A stretch of DNA of 5,984 nucleotides from Burkholderiales bacterium (GTDB taxonomy: Bacteria; Pseudomonadota; Gammaproteobacteria; Burkholderiales; SG8-39): NCBI GenBank assembly GCA_020846575.1, contig JADLDQ010000029.1, forward strand, positions 1 to 5,984, in the 5' to 3' direction. Made by a program: the position numbers and the translations under genes. This document shows positions 5,128 to 5,984 of this stretch, in pieces. A model generated the notes under the pieces. That model did no database searches, was not told where the DNA came from, and worked only from the letters and a program-made list of their open reading frames with translations. Each line of letters starts with the position of its first letter. The stretch's first letter is position 1.

Positions 5128-5984
5128 CTACGCCGCTGCCCGCAACTGAACCACTTCGGCTCCGGCCTTGCGCCGCTCCAGGTAATCCGCCCAGTGCTGC
5201 ATCATCCGCCGCCGGTCGCTCAGATACTCCGAACGATGAAGCCACCCGCACCGCATTCTGTTCCTTGTGCGCCAATTGCCGCTCGATCGCGTCGGCGCGG
5301 AAGCCGTGCTCATTCAGGATCGTTGAAGCCGTCGTCCGGAAGCCGTGCCCGCTCGCGCGCCCCCGGTATCCCACGCGGCACAGCGCAAGAAAAATGGTGT
5401 TTTCGCTCATAGACTCGCGCGGATGGTGCTCGTTCGGGAACAGCAGTTCCCGGGAGCCCGTCAGCGTTTGCAGTTCCCGTAGCACCTCGATTGCCTGATC
5501 GAACAGCGCCACCAGATGTTCGCCCCCCCGACTTCGTGCGCTCGCTCGGTATCCGCCATTCGCGCTTGTCGAAGTCGATTTCCATCCAGCGCGCCCCGCG
5601 CAGTTCCCCGGTGCGGACGAAGGTGAGCATCAGCAGCCTGATCGCAAGGCGCGTGATCGCGTTCCCGTCGTAGGCGTCGAGCTTGCGCAGGAACTCGGGC
5701 AGATCGGATTCGGACAGCTTCGCGTAGTGGCGCACTTCGCGGGTCTTGAAGGCGCCCCGCAAGTCCCGGGACGGGTCCACCTTGGCACGCCCGGTGGCGA
5801 TGGCGTAGCGGAATACCTGCCCGGCAACGATGCGCGTTTTCGAGGCGAGTTTTCCAACGCATCGCGCTTCTCGATCTGGCGGATGACGTCGAGTAGCTCG
5901 GGCGCCTCGATTTCAGCGATGGGACGGGCGCCGAGCGAGGGGAACAGTTCCTTGTCCAGCCGCGCGAGCACCGCCGAGGAATGC
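5128..5984 (-). pseudogene. Tyrosine recombinase (P4-type phage/island integrase) remnant with three frameshifts, 5' end outside window
   Basis: Joining three frames restores a P4/IntS-like integrase. Frame one (from base 5983) reads HSSAVLARLDKELFPSLGAR and on to IRQIEKRDALE. After a shift at about 5843-5851, frame two reads SKTRIVAGQVFRYAIATGRA and on to RIPSERTKSGG. After an extra G in a run of seven (5523-5529), frame three reads EHLVALFDQAIEVL and on to EQNAVRVA. After a shift at about 5239, the tail HRSEYLSDRRRMMQHWADYL ends in LRAAA and TAG at 5128-5130. Catalytic residues visible are Arg in TGELR (codon about 5600), Lys in RTK, HGFR (codons about 5347-5336) and His in LAH (about 5269). 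The nucleophilic Tyr, expected in A-A-Y-H-R, is missing because its codon is reduced to a single T. The normal family length is about 400 residues; about 285 are represented here. The enzyme is almost certainly inactive unless the indels are sequencing errors. It marks a former island or prophage whose 5' side and attachment site would lie to the right, outside the window. Confidence 0.92.

Noticed and set aside
4700..5512. Single 270-codon minus-strand gene
   Set aside because: Only its first 88 or so codons are integrase. The rest reads out of phase past the third frameshift into the gene-free gap, so it is a run-on frame and not a gene.

Overview
The window looks like a piece of a high-GC proteobacterial chromosome. 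A betaproteobacterium is most likely, judging from GC-rich codon use in the core genes, a DUF1178 protein, and a large composite GltD-like/ferredoxin-reductase-like flavoprotein. This taxonomic call is inference.

Left part (1-3122) is core-like. One long plus-strand gene enters from outside the window and ends at 2550. It encodes a multidomain FAD/NAD(P)/iron-sulfur oxidoreductase. It converges on a minus-strand DUF1178 zinc-ribbon-like gene (2664-3122), and the gap between them holds two small GC-rich hairpins.

Right part (3119-5984) is accessory, and every gene in it is on the minus strand. In transcription order, right to left, it holds: a decayed P4-type tyrosine recombinase (5984 to 5128) broken by three frameshifts, one of which removes the codon for the expected catalytic tyrosine; a gene-free stretch of about 0.4 kb (4731-5127) with unusual short repeats; an intact RelE/ParE-type toxin and XRE antitoxin pair with an ATGA overlap and a recognisable promoter plus palindromic operator; a second XRE antitoxin-like gene interrupted by a one-base frameshift that creates a TGATG stop/start overlap; and a lower-GC open reading frame of 206 codons with no recognised family, whose stop codon overlaps the DUF1178 start.

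The overall picture is the edge of an old integrated element. The integrase and one antitoxin-like gene have decayed, while the toxin-antitoxin operon has stayed open. No clearly new system is visible. The points most worth following are the apparently leaderless toxin-antitoxin promoter, the split second antitoxin, the unknown 206-codon gene and the repeat-bearing gap.
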